From an uncultured Flavobacteriaceae bacterium (GTDB lineage Bacteria > Bacteroidota > Bacteroidia > Flavobacteriales > Flavobacteriaceae), in the NCBI GenBank assembly GCA_947493535.1, contig CANLRK010000005.1:102590-166589 (forward strand): 64,000 nucleotides of DNA, read 5' to 3'. Each line of letters starts with the position of its first letter. Position 1 is the first letter of the stretch. The translations under genes and the position numbers were made by a program. This document shows positions 46,774 through 56,119 of this stretch, in pieces. The notes under the pieces were generated by a model that had not been told where the DNA came from, did no database searches, and was given only the letters and a program-made list of their open reading frames with translations.

Positions 46774-47817
46774 TTATTTTGATTTATTAGCCAATTGCCC
46801 ACAAGCTGCGTCAATATCTTTACCTCGTGAACGGCGCACTGTTGCTGGTATATGATGCTTTTCTAATTGGTATAAATACTCATCCACTAATTTTCTGTCG
46901 GCTTGTTGAAACACACCATCGTCTATTGGATTATACTCAATGATATTTACTTTACATGGCACATAGCTACAAAACTTAAGTAGGGCATTTATTGCTTCTT
47001 GATTGTCGTTTATTCCTTTCCAAACAATATATTCATAAGACACCCTGCTTTTTGTTTTAGCATACCAATATACCAATGCCTCACGCAAATCTGTTAAGGG
47101 AAAGGTTTCATTAAAAGGCATTATTTTGGTACGCACTTCATCTATTGCCGAGTGTAAGGAAACAGCTAGTTTGAACTTCACCTGATCATCTGCCATTTTC
47201 TTTATCATTTTAGGGATACCAGAAGTAGAAACTGTAATGCGCTTAGGCGACATTCCTAAACCTTCGGATGCAGTAATCTTATCAATTGCCTTTATAACAT
47301 TATTGTAATTCATCAAAGGCTCGCCCATACCCATGAATACTATATTTGAAAGCGGACGGTTGTGATACAACCTACTTTCTTTATCAATAGCTACTACCTG
47401 ATCATAAATTTCATCAGGGTTTAAATTGCGCATGCGCTTTAAGCGGGCGGTTGCACAAAACTGGCAATCTAAACTACAACCCACTTGGCTTGATACACAT
47501 GCGGTAGTTCTTGTAGCGGTTGGAATTAATACGGACTCTACTATCAAACCATCATGCAATTTTACAGCATTTTTAATAGTCCCATCGGCACTACGCTGCA
47601 TGTCATCAACCGATATGTGATTAATTACAAAATTAGCTTCAAGCATTTCTCTAGTTGCTTTTGAAAGGTTTGTCATATCTTCAAAAACATGAGCCCCTTT
47701 ACCCCACAACCATTCATACACTTGATTACCGCGAAAAGCCTTATCGCCATTTTCTACAAAAAATGTACGTAACTCTTCCTTGGTTAATTTTCTAATATCT
47801 TTTTTAGTAGCCTTCAT
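46774..47817 (-). CDS. rlmN: 23S rRNA (adenine2503-C2)-methyltransferase RlmN
   Basis: 347 aa. Radical SAM motif SLDCQFCATARLKR, i.e. CX3CX2C in GCSLDCQFC, plus MGMGEPLMNYNNVI, STSGIPKMI and SLHSAIDEVRTKIMPFN, and the C-terminal catalytic Cys region DIDAACGQL. It methylates A2503 of 23S rRNA and A37 of some tRNAs. The ATG at 47817 is preferred: a TTG four codons upstream is part of a TACTTTTG promoter element. Confidence 0.96.
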   Translation of the reverse strand: MKATKKDIRKLTKEELRTFFVENGDKAFRGNQVYEWLWGKGAHVFEDMTNLSKATREMLEANFVINHISVDDMQRSADGTIKNAVKLHDGLIVESVLIPTATRTTACVSSQVGCSLDCQFCATARLKRMRNLNPDEIYDQVVAIDKESRLYHNRPLSNIVFMGMGEPLMNYNNVIKAIDKITASEGLGMSPKRITVSTSGIPKMIKKMADDQVKFKLAVSLHSAIDEVRTKIMPFNETFPLTDLREALVYWYAKTKSRVSYEYIVWKGINDNQEAINALLKFCSYVPCKVNIIEYNPIDDGVFQQADRKLVDEYLYQLEKHHIPATVRRSRGKDIDAACGQLANKSK

Positions 47818-47826
47818 AATACACTG

Positions 47827-47834
47827 CAAAAGTA
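47827..47834 (-). promoter_or_regulatory. Promoter -7 element for rlmN
   Basis: TACTTTTG, exact TAnnTTTG, ending 9 nt before the ATG; predicts a leader of only a few nucleotides. Confidence 0.45.
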
Positions 47835-47879
47835 GTAAGAATAAACCAACTGCACACCCTTAAAGCAACTTGTTTGGTA

Positions 47880-48626
47880 TTATTCAAAAATTAATCGTCC
47901 TGTATATAACTCTTGTATATCAACAACTGGCGGATGGTTTTTTGCTATTACATTTCCTGTACTTACAATAGTTCCTTTCAATTCACTTTGCGGATTTACA
48001 ATAAGTTTATTTGTCCCGCGATGAAAAACAGTTACTTTATTAGCTAATAAATTTTCTCCATGAAACCTCCCGTCGCCTGCCGCTAGGCTCACATTTAGGT
48101 TTTCTGTTACACCTGTTAATCTAAAAGTAGTTAGGTTGTTTCCTACCACTCTAACCGATGTAGCATTCAAGTTCAATTCTATTTCCCCAACTGCAATCAC
48201 TGAGGAATCATTAAAATCTTCTGAAAGAATAGCCAATTCTGGATAAGATAATACCCCATCAGAACTAATTTTAAACTGTGTTGAACTATTTATTTCTGTA
48301 ATATTAGGAGTTGTTACATATACTTTGGTAACATTATAATCTCGAACAAGGTTACACGTATTCTTTTCAGTTATAATTAATTGCTCATTAACTACTCTAA
48401 ACTCTACATCATTAATTAAATTCTCTCCTGTTTGGAGTGTTACTTTTTGAGTAGTTCCTTCTTTTAACACTAATGACACATCTCTATTTACCCTTATTTT
48501 AGTAAAAAAAGGAACACTAACCTCTTCCGTTATAATGCTTCCTGTTTTTTGCAAACAATCATTAGCGTTTTCACTATCACAAGCAAAAAACAATAAGGCA
48601 ATACATATATATATATACTTTTTCAT
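47880..48626 (-). CDS. DUF2807 (head GIN domain) lipoprotein
   Basis: 248 aa. Lipobox LLFFACDSE, then a beta-rich body of repeating strands resembling the DUF2807 putative auto-transporter/adhesin head GIN domain (VSVPFFTKIRVNRDVSLVL, LNLNATSVRVVGNN, LNVSLAAGDGRFHGENL). Anchored in the envelope; function unknown. Starts 11 nt after the PagL-like gene, so they share an operon. Confidence 0.85.
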   Translation of the reverse strand: MKKYIYICIALLFFACDSENANDCLQKTGSIITEEVSVPFFTKIRVNRDVSLVLKEGTTQKVTLQTGENLINDVEFRVVNEQLIITEKNTCNLVRDYNVTKVYVTTPNITEINSSTQFKISSDGVLSYPELAILSEDFNDSSVIAVGEIELNLNATSVRVVGNNLTTFRLTGVTENLNVSLAAGDGRFHGENLLANKVTVFHRGTNKLIVNPQSELKGTIVSTGNVIAKNHPPVVDIQELYTGRLIFE

Positions 48627-48637
48627 TATTAACTAAA

Positions 48638-49747
48638 TTATAATCGTACACCAACACCAAACTCTAAAGCCTCTGCAGCTGCTCCATGTGCTTTTAATGT
48701 AATGGCTCCAAAAAACTTATCGCCAAAGTAACGTTTTAACCCAATACGTTCATACACGCGTATTTCAAATTCATAAGGATAATACACATAGTACCCAAGC
48801 TGGGTAATTAACGACATTTTATTTATAAACAATTCATGCCCTAGAAAAATCCCTACTCGTTTATAATCAGTATTTGGATCTAAATTTCGTTCAGGATAAG
48901 CCACAGCATTATGTTTAATTTCTTCTTTTAAAAACATAGAAAAGAAAGCATCAACTCCTAATTGCAATGCACTCAGCTGTCCCAATCGCTTATCAGCATA
49001 AAATGAAGCAATGTAAAAAGGATACTGTTTAGTGCCTATAACATCACCTTGATTAACCCCTCCTCTTAACGCAATGTTATAACCAATCTTCTTACTATAA
49101 CTTAACGAATCTTTCTTATGATGTACATACGCAACACTAGACCCCTTCTGTAAATTATAGTGCGCACCTAAATTAACTGACATGGTATTAATACTAGTAT
49201 TTGGCGCTTTAATATTAGCGTTAGAGTAATGTGTTAATGTTACTCCTATTTGCAAACCAAACCGTGTATTAAACAAGCGTTCTTTTTTATAATTAAGCAT
49301 TAAATAAGTACTACTTAGTAAACGTGAACCAAATGCTACATTTCTGTAATTTGTTTCACTATCATACGGATTGGAAGCATATGCTACTCCTTGTCCTACT
49401 CGCAACATTAAATTACGCTTTAACAAGTAAAAATTATAATGCCCGTATAGCGAATAATTTTTACCTAAATATTCATTTTTAAAATCTTGATATAAAAATG
49501 ACACCCCTACATCTGGGTAATTATAACGTTCTTGCCACGGTTTATCACCAAACGTTTTATTATTCCAACTCAATAATACTCCCTCAGGATGCCCTGTTAT
49601 TAAATGCAAAATATTATTGTTATGGTTTGCAATAACCCCATACATATAATTTACATCAATTGTTGAGGCATTAACAGTATCCTCTTCTTGGGAAAACCCA
49701 AAAAAGCAAATACTAAAAAAGAAAAAAGCAATACTATTTTTTATCAT
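48638..49747 (-). CDS. PagL-like acyloxyacyl hydrolase/lipid A deacylase family outer-membrane protein
   Basis: 369 aa. Signal peptide MIKNSIAFFFFSICFFGFSQ and a beta-barrel body ending in a hydrophobic-arginine-leucine strand (ALEFGVGVRL). The segment LTHYSNANIKAPNTSINT holds the His-x-Ser-Asn and PN elements of PagL-like lipid A 3-O-deacylases. It is much longer than Pseudomonas PagL (about 170 aa), so activity on lipid A is an inference. A TATATTTG promoter element ends 7 nt before the ATG. Confidence 0.75.
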   Translation of the reverse strand: MIKNSIAFFFFSICFFGFSQEEDTVNASTIDVNYMYGVIANHNNNILHLITGHPEGVLLSWNNKTFGDKPWQERYNYPDVGVSFLYQDFKNEYLGKNYSLYGHYNFYLLKRNLMLRVGQGVAYASNPYDSETNYRNVAFGSRLLSSTYLMLNYKKERLFNTRFGLQIGVTLTHYSNANIKAPNTSINTMSVNLGAHYNLQKGSSVAYVHHKKDSLSYSKKIGYNIALRGGVNQGDVIGTKQYPFYIASFYADKRLGQLSALQLGVDAFFSMFLKEEIKHNAVAYPERNLDPNTDYKRVGIFLGHELFINKMSLITQLGYYVYYPYEFEIRVYERIGLKRYFGDKFFGAITLKAHGAAAEALEFGVGVRL

Positions 49748-49754
49748 ACAGCGG

Positions 49755-49762
49755 CAAATATA
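49755..49762 (-). promoter_or_regulatory. Promoter -7 element of the PagL-like/DUF2807 operon
   Basis: TATATTTG, exact TAnnTTTG, only 7 nt before the ATG. Confidence 0.45.
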
Positions 49763-49922
49763 AGGAAATAACTACTGTAAAAAACCTTCTTTATATAAGC
49801 CATAAAACTAATAATGAGCTAAGTGCTAGCCATAGCATAATTTAAAATTAACTTATAGTTATGTTTTTACCTATAATTTTATGTACTTTCGCGCACTGAT
49901 TAAAAAAATATAATACAGAGCT

Positions 49923-50450
49923 ATGAGCGCAGCAATAAAAAGAACATTTGATGTTTTAATAGAAATCCCTAAAGGGAGTAGAAACAAATATGAATACGAT
50001 TTTGAATTAGGGAAAATCAGATTTGACAGAATGTTATTCTCTTCGATGATGTATCCGGCAGACTATGGTTTTATTCCTGAAACCTTAGCTTTAGATGGTG
50101 ATCCGTTAGACGTATTAGTATTAGGAACAGAGCCTACTTTCCCAATGTGTGTGATGGAAGTTAAACCTATAGGTGTTTTCCATATGGCTGATGAAAAAGG
50201 GCCAGATGAAAAAATTATTTGTGTCCCAGTTTCTGATCCAATCTGGAATACTTTAGCTGATATTAGTGACATGAACCAGCACCAAGTTAAAGAAATTACA
50301 CACTTCTTTCAAGTATACAAAGACTTAGAGAAGAAAAAAGTTGACGTAGGTGGTTGGGGTGATGCTCAAGAAGCTTATGACATATTAGACAAGTGTATTG
50401 AACGTTACGAAACTAGCGAACATAAAGCTAACGGTAACTTTACTATCTAG
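49923..50450 (+). CDS. ppa: Soluble inorganic pyrophosphatase
   Basis: 175 aa, family I PPase: IEIPKGSRNKYEYD, YPADYGFIPETLALDGDPLDVLVL (the DGDPLD metal signature) and FHMADEKGPDEKIICVP. It hydrolyses cytoplasmic PPi. A TACTTTCG (7 of 8) -7-like element is at 49884-49891. A strong terminator sits between it and the membrane pyrophosphatase gene that follows. Confidence 0.97.
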   Translation: MSAAIKRTFDVLIEIPKGSRNKYEYDFELGKIRFDRMLFSSMMYPADYGFIPETLALDGDPLDVLVLGTEPTFPMCVMEVKPIGVFHMADEKGPDEKIICVPVSDPIWNTLADISDMNQHQVKEITHFFQVYKDLEKKKVDVGGWGDAQEAYDILDKCIERYETSEHKANGNFTI

Positions 50451-50469
50451 TAAAAATAAACTCTAAACT

Positions 50470-50506
50470 AAAGGCGTTATTCATTTTTGAATAGCGCCTT
50501 TTTTTA
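50470..50506 (+). terminator. Terminator between ppa and hppA
   Basis: 13-bp stem AAGGCGTTATTCA / TGAATAGCGCCTT with TTTT loop and following T-run. A TTG that could start a longer hppA frame (50487) lies in the loop and is unlikely to be used. Confidence 0.85.
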
Positions 50507-50564
50507 TATCTCATTGATTTTTAATACATTTAAAAACACTAATCTTTTAAACCAAACTAATTTT

Positions 50565-53555
50565 ATGGAATCAATGATGATTTATATGCCAATTGCAGCA
50601 GCAGCAATTGGGCTTTTGTACATGCTTATAAAAAAAGCATGGGTAATGAAGCAAGACGCTGGAGATGGAAAAATGAAAGAAATCTCCGACCATATTTACG
50701 AAGGAGCACTTGCCTTCCTTAATGCCGAATACAGACTACTAGCTATATTTGTACTTATTGTTAGTATACTGCTAGCTTTAGTATCATTTATAGTACCCAC
50801 TACACACTGGCTTATTGTTATAGCCTTTGTTTTTGGTGCATTCTTTTCGGCATTAGCCGGTAATATGGGAATGAAAATAGCAACCAAAACTAATGTAAGA
50901 ACCACACAAGCAGCTAAAAGTAGTTTACCTAATGCTTTGAAAGTTTCTTTTGGTGGAGGTACTGTAATGGGGTTAGGAGTTGCTGGCTTAGCAGTTTTAG
51001 GGTTAACCGTATTCTTTATTGTTTTCTTTCATGTCTTTATGGAGGGTACATGGACCAATACTATGGACATGACAATTGTTTTAGAAACACTTGCTGGATT
51101 TTCTTTAGGAGCGGAATCTATTGCTCTTTTTGCTCGAGTTGGAGGAGGTATTTATACCAAAGCTGCTGATGTTGGAGCCGATTTAGTAGGAAAAGTAGAA
51201 GCAGGCATCCCTGAAGATGACCCACGTAACCCTGCCACAATTGCCGATAACGTAGGTGATAATGTAGGTGATGTTGCAGGTATGGGAGCCGACTTATTTG
51301 GCTCATATGTAGCTACAGTATTAGCTGCTATGGTACTCGGAAACTATGTAATAAAAGATATGGGAGGTTCTATCCAAGATGTCTTTGGAGGAATTGGCCC
51401 TATTTTACTACCTGTTGCTATTGCAGGTGTAGGTATACTAATATCTATGATCGGAACCATGCTAGTAAACATTAAAAACAATGATGCTAAAGAGCCTCAA
51501 GTAATGGCAGCTTTAAACAAGGGTAATATTACCTCAATAATACTGGTGGCAATTTCTTGTTATGGTTTATGTGTTTGGATGTTACCTGAAACTATGCAGA
51601 TGCACTTTTTTGGAGAAGGAACTGAAAGCGTTTCCTCTTTACGTGTATTCTACGCAACTCTTGTAGGGTTGATAGTTGGTGGTGTAATATCATCTATAAC
51701 TGAATATTACACTGGCCTTGGCAAAAAACCCGTATTAGCTATTGTTCAAAAATCAAGTACCGGAGCAGGAACTAATATTATTGCTGGTTTAGCAACAGGA
51801 ATGATTTCTACCTTTTCTTCTGTACTTTTATTTGCCGCAGCTATATGGGCATCTTATGCTTTTGCAGGTTTCTATGGTGTTGCCTTATCAGCATCGGCTA
51901 TGATGGCTACTACAGCTATGCAATTAGCTATTGATGCTTTTGGTCCTATTGCCGATAATGCAGGAGGAATTGCCGAAATGAGTGAACAAGAACCTATTGT
52001 ACGTGAACGCACCGATATTCTTGATGCCGTAGGGAACACTACCGCAGCAACAGGAAAAGGATTTGCTATTGCTTCTGCAGCCCTTACCTCATTAGCTCTT
52101 TTCGCAGCCTATGTTACCTTTACAGGTATCGATGGTATTAATATTTTTAAAGCCCCTGTTTTAGCTATGCTATTTGTTGGTGGTATGGTACCTGTAGTAT
52201 TTTCAGCTTTAGCTATGAATGCCGTAGGAAAAGCAGCTATGGAAATGGTATATGAGGTACGCAGACAATTTAAAGCTATTGCTGGTATTATGGAAGGTAC
52301 CGGGAAACCTGAATACGATAAATGTGTAGCTATATCTACTAAGGCCTCTTTAAAAGAAATGATGCTACCAGGGCTATTAACAATAGGGCTACCACTACTT
52401 ATAGCTTTTGTTCCTTTATTATTTGGCATGGATAACTTAGCCATTGCAGAAATGTTAGGAGGTTATATGGCTGGAGTAACTGTTAGTGGTGTGCTTTGGG
52501 CTATTTTTCAAAATAATGCAGGTGGTGCATGGGATAATGCTAAAAAATCATTTGAAGCTGGTGTAGAAATTAACGGTGAAATGACCTACAAAGGTTCAGA
52601 TGCACATAAAGCAGCCGTAACAGGAGATACTGTTGGAGACCCGTTTAAAGACACTTCAGGACCTTCTATGAATATTCTTATTAAACTTACTTGTTTAATA
52701 GGTTTAGTTATTGCTCCTATTTTAGGCGGACATACTACAGAAAATCATCAAGAAATAGAAGAAGTGAAAATCTGGATTGATGAAAATGGAGAAAAACACG
52801 CTATTACTACCGAAGATGAAACTGCTTTTTTAAAAGACGCTATAAACATTGAAAAAAAGGTAGAGGTAGAAATGAAAAAGAATAGCAATGGCAACGCAGA
52901 AGCTAAAGTAATTACTACCATAGTAAACGATGGTAAAACTTTAGTTAAAGAGAAATTACTAACAGGTACTGAAGAAGAAGTTAAAGCACAAATTGAAGCT
53001 CTAAACAAAGAAACCCCTGAGAAAAACAACCCGAGTATTTCAGAGTTAAACGGACCATGGATTCTAGACAGCTCACATACTTATGTTGATTTTGCTATAA
53101 GACACATTGTAGCCACTTCTAAAGGAAGTTTTAAAACCATTACAGGAGAAATAAATTTTTCTAAAGATAACCCTTTAATGAATGTTACTATTGATGTAAA
53201 TTCAATTAACACTTCTAACGATAAAAGAGATGAACACCTACGTTCTGATGACTATTTTGATACTGAAAAATACCCTAATATCAGCTTCACTTCAAATAGT
53301 TTTACTAAAACCAGTACAGGATTTATTGCCAAAGGAATACTAACAATGAAAGATGTTAGTAAAGAAATTGAGCTGCCTATTAATTATTTAGGAAAACAAG
53401 ACACCCCATGGGGTTTTCCTTCGGCAGCGTTTGAAGGATCTTTAATTGTTAACCGAGCAGAGTTTCATGTAGGAGAAGCTGGTGGTTTATTAGGTGATGA
53501 TGTAACAATAGACTTTACATTTGAATTAAATCCTAAAAAAGAAGAAACAAAATAA
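50565..53555 (+). CDS. hppA: Membrane ion-translocating pyrophosphatase with C-terminal YceI domain
   Basis: 996 aa from the ATG at 50565; the frame back to a TTG at 50487 enters the upstream terminator and is rejected. Residues 1 to about 724 are a complete membrane pyrophosphatase: [20 protein letters not shown], the substrate motif [20 protein letters not shown], and [10 protein letters not shown] (Ala after GNTTA, the K+-dependent subclass). About 105 residues of charged linker follow, then a YceI-like domain from residue 829 ([16 protein letters not shown] to [11 protein letters not shown]). The pump part uses PPi to move Na+ or H+; the choice of ion cannot be read with certainty. Family pumps have a periplasmic C-terminus, so the YceI part would sit in the periplasm. 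Confidence 0.93.
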   Translation: MESMMIYMPIAAAAIGLLYMLIKKAWVMKQDAGDGKMKEISDHIYEGALAFLNAEYRLLAIFVLIVSILLALVSFIVPTTHWLIVIAFVFGAFFSALAGNMGMKIATKTNVRTTQAAKSSLPNALKVSFGGGTVMGLGVAGLAVLGLTVFFIVFFHVFMEGTWTNTMDMTIVLETLAGFSLGAESIALFARVGGGIYTKAADVGADLVGKVEAGIPEDDPRNPATIADNVGDNVGDVAGMGADLFGSYVATVLAAMVLGNYVIKDMGGSIQDVFGGIGPILLPVAIAGVGILISMIGTMLVNIKNNDAKEPQVMAALNKGNITSIILVAISCYGLCVWMLPETMQMHFFGEGTESVSSLRVFYATLVGLIVGGVISSITEYYTGLGKKPVLAIVQKSSTGAGTNIIAGLATGMISTFSSVLLFAAAIWASYAFAGFYGVALSASAMMATTAMQLAIDAFGPIADNAGGIAEMSEQEPIVRERTDILDAVGNTTAATGKGFAIASAALTSLALFAAYVTFTGIDGINIFKAPVLAMLFVGGMVPVVFSALAMNAVGKAAMEMVYEVRRQFKAIAGIMEGTGKPEYDKCVAISTKASLKEMMLPGLLTIGLPLLIAFVPLLFGMDNLAIAEMLGGYMAGVTVSGVLWAIFQNNAGGAWDNAKKSFEAGVEINGEMTYKGSDAHKAAVTGDTVGDPFKDTSGPSMNILIKLTCLIGLVIAPILGGHTTENHQEIEEVKIWIDENGEKHAITTEDETAFLKDAINIEKKVEVEMKKNSNGNAEAKVITTIVNDGKTLVKEKLLTGTEEEVKAQIEALNKETPEKNNPSISELNGPWILDSSHTYVDFAIRHIVATSKGSFKTITGEINFSKDNPLMNVTIDVNSINTSNDKRDEHLRSDDYFDTEKYPNISFTSNSFTKTSTGFIAKGILTMKDVSKEIELPINYLGKQDTPWGFPSAAFEGSLIVNRAEFHVGEAGGLLGDDVTIDFTFELNPKKEETK

Positions 53556-53572
53556 ACATTTATTATTCAACA

Positions 53573-53609
53573 AAAAACGCCACTTATTTAACTATAAGTG
53601 GCGTTTATA
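53573..53609. terminator. Bidirectional terminator
   Basis: AAACGCCACTTAT / ATAAGTGGCGTTT hairpin between convergent hppA and the deoxynucleoside kinase gene; T6 on the minus side. Confidence 0.8.
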
Positions 53610-53624
53610 TTTATAACGTAGTAC

Positions 53625-54236
53625 TTAAAATAGCCCGTTAATTTCAGCATCTATTTTATTAATTATATTCCCTAAATCTTCTGGTTTATCCACAAAGTTT
53701 AAGTCGTCTACATCAATAATTAATAACTTTCCTTTATAATCATGTATCCAAGCCTCATAACGTTCATTTAGCCTACTCAAATAATCAATACTAATTGAAT
53801 TTTCATAATCTCTACCTCGCTTTTGTATTTGCCCTACTAAATTAGGTATAGAACTTCTTAAATATATTAACAAATCTGGCCCTTGTACTAAAGACTCCAT
53901 TAGCTCAAATAGCGATTTGTAATTTTCAAAATCTCTATTTGTCATTAAACCCATTGCATGTAAGTTAGGTGCAAAAATATGAGCGTCTTCATAAATAGTT
54001 CTGTCTTGAATAGTGTCTTGTCCGCTCTTTCGTATTTCCAACACCTGACGAAATCGTGAATTTAGAAAATACACTTGCAAATTAAACGACCAACGCTCCA
54101 TTTTAGTATAAAAATCATCTAAATATGGGTTGTCAACTACATCTTCAAACTGGGGCTCCCAGCCATAATGCTTTGCCAATAATTTAGTTAGTGTTGTTTT
54201 CCCTGCTCCTATATTTCCTGCAATTGCTACGTGCAT
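53625..54236 (-). CDS. Deoxynucleoside kinase
   Basis: 203 aa, dNK/dGK family. P-loop AIAGNIGAGKTTLTKLLAKH, the ERS/DR-like motif TIQDRTIYEDAHIFAP, YLRSSIPNLVGQIQKRGRDYE and ISIDYLSRLNERYEAWI. It phosphorylates deoxynucleosides for salvage; base preference is not readable. It starts 1 nt after the stop of the upstream secreted-protein gene. Confidence 0.92.
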   Translation of the reverse strand: MHVAIAGNIGAGKTTLTKLLAKHYGWEPQFEDVVDNPYLDDFYTKMERWSFNLQVYFLNSRFRQVLEIRKSGQDTIQDRTIYEDAHIFAPNLHAMGLMTNRDFENYKSLFELMESLVQGPDLLIYLRSSIPNLVGQIQKRGRDYENSISIDYLSRLNERYEAWIHDYKGKLLIIDVDDLNFVDKPEDLGNIINKIDAEINGLF

Positions 54237-54237
54237 A

Positions 54238-55029
54238 TTATTCTGTTTGTTTCAAGTTAATTGCAAAAGAATACAATTCCTTTCCGGTGTAAATATACAA
54301 GGTTTCGTTTGTTACTGAAAAATCTTTAATAGGTATTTCAAGCTGGCTTACAAGTTTTGGTAAACTTTCAGTAACATGCATTACAAAAAGCTCATCACCT
54401 TTTTGCAAAAAGATATTATTCATATAATACTTGATTTTTTCAAATTCTTTTAAACTATATGTATTTAGCTTATTTCCGTATACATTGTATTGTAACAACT
54501 GGGTTGCTGTTAATACCCAACAAAAATTATAATTACTATAAAATGCAATTATATCTTGCTGTATAGGATTTGTTGATGCTTCAATTCTATTTTGTTGCGG
54601 ATTGTAAACTTGCAACTGCAAATTATTAGTATCAAATATCCATAAACGTTTGTTACTTGTTATGGCTGCATAGCTAATGGCACTGAAATTTATTACTTCA
54701 TTAAAATCTATCTTATTTATCTCTCCTAATTTTTTATCTAGCTGCACATATGTATTAAACTCTTTATAAAATATTGATGTTTGCAAAGGGTTTAAAATTT
54801 CAACTCTTTCCACATCTCCCAATAATACATTTTGATAAGAAAAAAGTTCATTTGCCGTTTGTTTGTATAACGTATTATTTTTAACAAAAAACAATTCATC
54901 AAACATAGTTACCCCAATAAATTTATCAACAGACAGCGGTTTCTTTTCTTTTAAGATTACCGAAACTTTTTCTTGTGACATTACAAAAGTGGCGTTACAA
55001 AACAATAGTATGTATAGTAGCTTTTTCAA
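54238..55029 (-). CDS. Secreted protein of unknown function
   Basis: 263 aa from a TTG at 55029, which gives a textbook signal peptide MKKLLYILLFCNATFVMSQ; the open frame extends 12 codons to another TTG (55065), but this would bury the signal. The mature part is beta-rich with recurring short strands (ISYAAITSNKRLWIFDTNNL, FYSNYNFCWVLTATQLLQYN) suggestive of a beta-propeller. No family recognised. Coupled to the deoxynucleoside kinase (1-nt gap). Confidence 0.7.
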   Translation of the reverse strand: MKKLLYILLFCNATFVMSQEKVSVILKEKKPLSVDKFIGVTMFDELFFVKNNTLYKQTANELFSYQNVLLGDVERVEILNPLQTSIFYKEFNTYVQLDKKLGEINKIDFNEVINFSAISYAAITSNKRLWIFDTNNLQLQVYNPQQNRIEASTNPIQQDIIAFYSNYNFCWVLTATQLLQYNVYGNKLNTYSLKEFEKIKYYMNNIFLQKGDELFVMHVTESLPKLVSQLEIPIKDFSVTNETLYIYTGKELYSFAINLKQTE

Positions 55030-55214
55030 AAAAATATAATAGTTAATATTCTCTATTCTTTTCAACTCACAATATACTACTAATTACAAATTAGTTTATA
55101 AGATTTATAATTCCTTTTGAGTTTTAAACCTTTATTAAAAAATCTAGTCATAGCTTGTAACAATAATATAGGTTAATCGTCTTATGGTTAATCATAATTT
55201 ATATTCTTTTTAAA

Positions 55215-56084
55215 ATGAAGCATTTTATACCACTATTTTTAACATTATTTAGCATAACTCTTTTTGCTCAAGACTTTCAAGGAAAAGCCATATACCAATC
55301 AAAAACATCCATTGATTTAGACAAATGGGGAGGCAACAGAATGTCTGAAGAACAAAAGAAAATGATTGCTGAACGCATGAAAAGTATGTTAGAAAAAACT
55401 TATGTGCTATCATTTAACAAAACAGAATCTGTCTATAAAGAAGAAGAAAAATTAGATGCCCCAGGACGTGGCGGAAACATGTGGGGAGGGATGATGAGTA
55501 GCTTTACCGCTGGCCCACAGTATAAAAACATTAAAACCCAACAATTAATTCAAGATCAAGAGTTTTTCGGTAAGCAATTTTTAATTAACGATTCTTTACC
55601 AAAATTATCTTGGAAAATGGAAAACGAAACCAAGAAAATTGGCCAATACATGTGCTTTAAAGCTACTGCTGTAAAAAAACTTGACGATATGGATTGGAAA
55701 AGCATGCGTAGAAAAAGAAAACCAGACAACAAAAAAGAAAAAGTATCAGACTCTACAGCAGTGAAAGACCCTATGGATGAAATTGAAATTCCTGAAGAAA
55801 TTAACATTACTGCATGGTACACTATGCAAATACCTGTTAGCCACGGACCAGGGGAATACAGTGGTTTACCTGGTTTAATACTAGAAGTTAATGCCGATAG
55901 AACAACAATTCTATGCTCAAAAATAGTTTTAAATCCTAGTGAAAAAACTGATATTAAAGCTCCTTCTAAAGGGAAAGAAGTCACCAAAAAAGAATACACC
56001 GAAATTGTAAAAAAGAAAATGGAAGAAATGCGCGAAATGTATGGCGGCCGTAGAGGACGAGGTCATGGTGGTCGTTTTCATTAA
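55215..56084 (+). CDS. GLPGLI family protein
   Basis: 289 aa. Signal peptide MKHFIPLFLTLFSITLFAQ. Contains the name-giving GEYSGLPGLILEVN, preceded by ITAWYTMQIPVSHGP. Lys- and Glu-rich middle, and a Gly/Arg-rich tail (GGRRGRGHGG). A Bacteroidota family of unknown function in the envelope, frequently next to outer-membrane barrels, as here (35 nt before the barrel gene). Confidence 0.9.
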   Translation: MKHFIPLFLTLFSITLFAQDFQGKAIYQSKTSIDLDKWGGNRMSEEQKKMIAERMKSMLEKTYVLSFNKTESVYKEEEKLDAPGRGGNMWGGMMSSFTAGPQYKNIKTQQLIQDQEFFGKQFLINDSLPKLSWKMENETKKIGQYMCFKATAVKKLDDMDWKSMRRKRKPDNKKEKVSDSTAVKDPMDEIEIPEEINITAWYTMQIPVSHGPGEYSGLPGLILEVNADRTTILCSKIVLNPSEKTDIKAPSKGKEVTKKEYTEIVKKKMEEMREMYGGRRGRGHGGRFH

Positions 56085-56119
56085 ACAAATTAAAATACAT
56101 AAAACTCAAAAAAACATTT

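Noticed and set aside
50487..50564. 26-residue N-terminal extension of the membrane pyrophosphatase
   Set aside because: Its TTG start lies in the loop of the ppa terminator; the ATG at 50565 begins the conserved protein.
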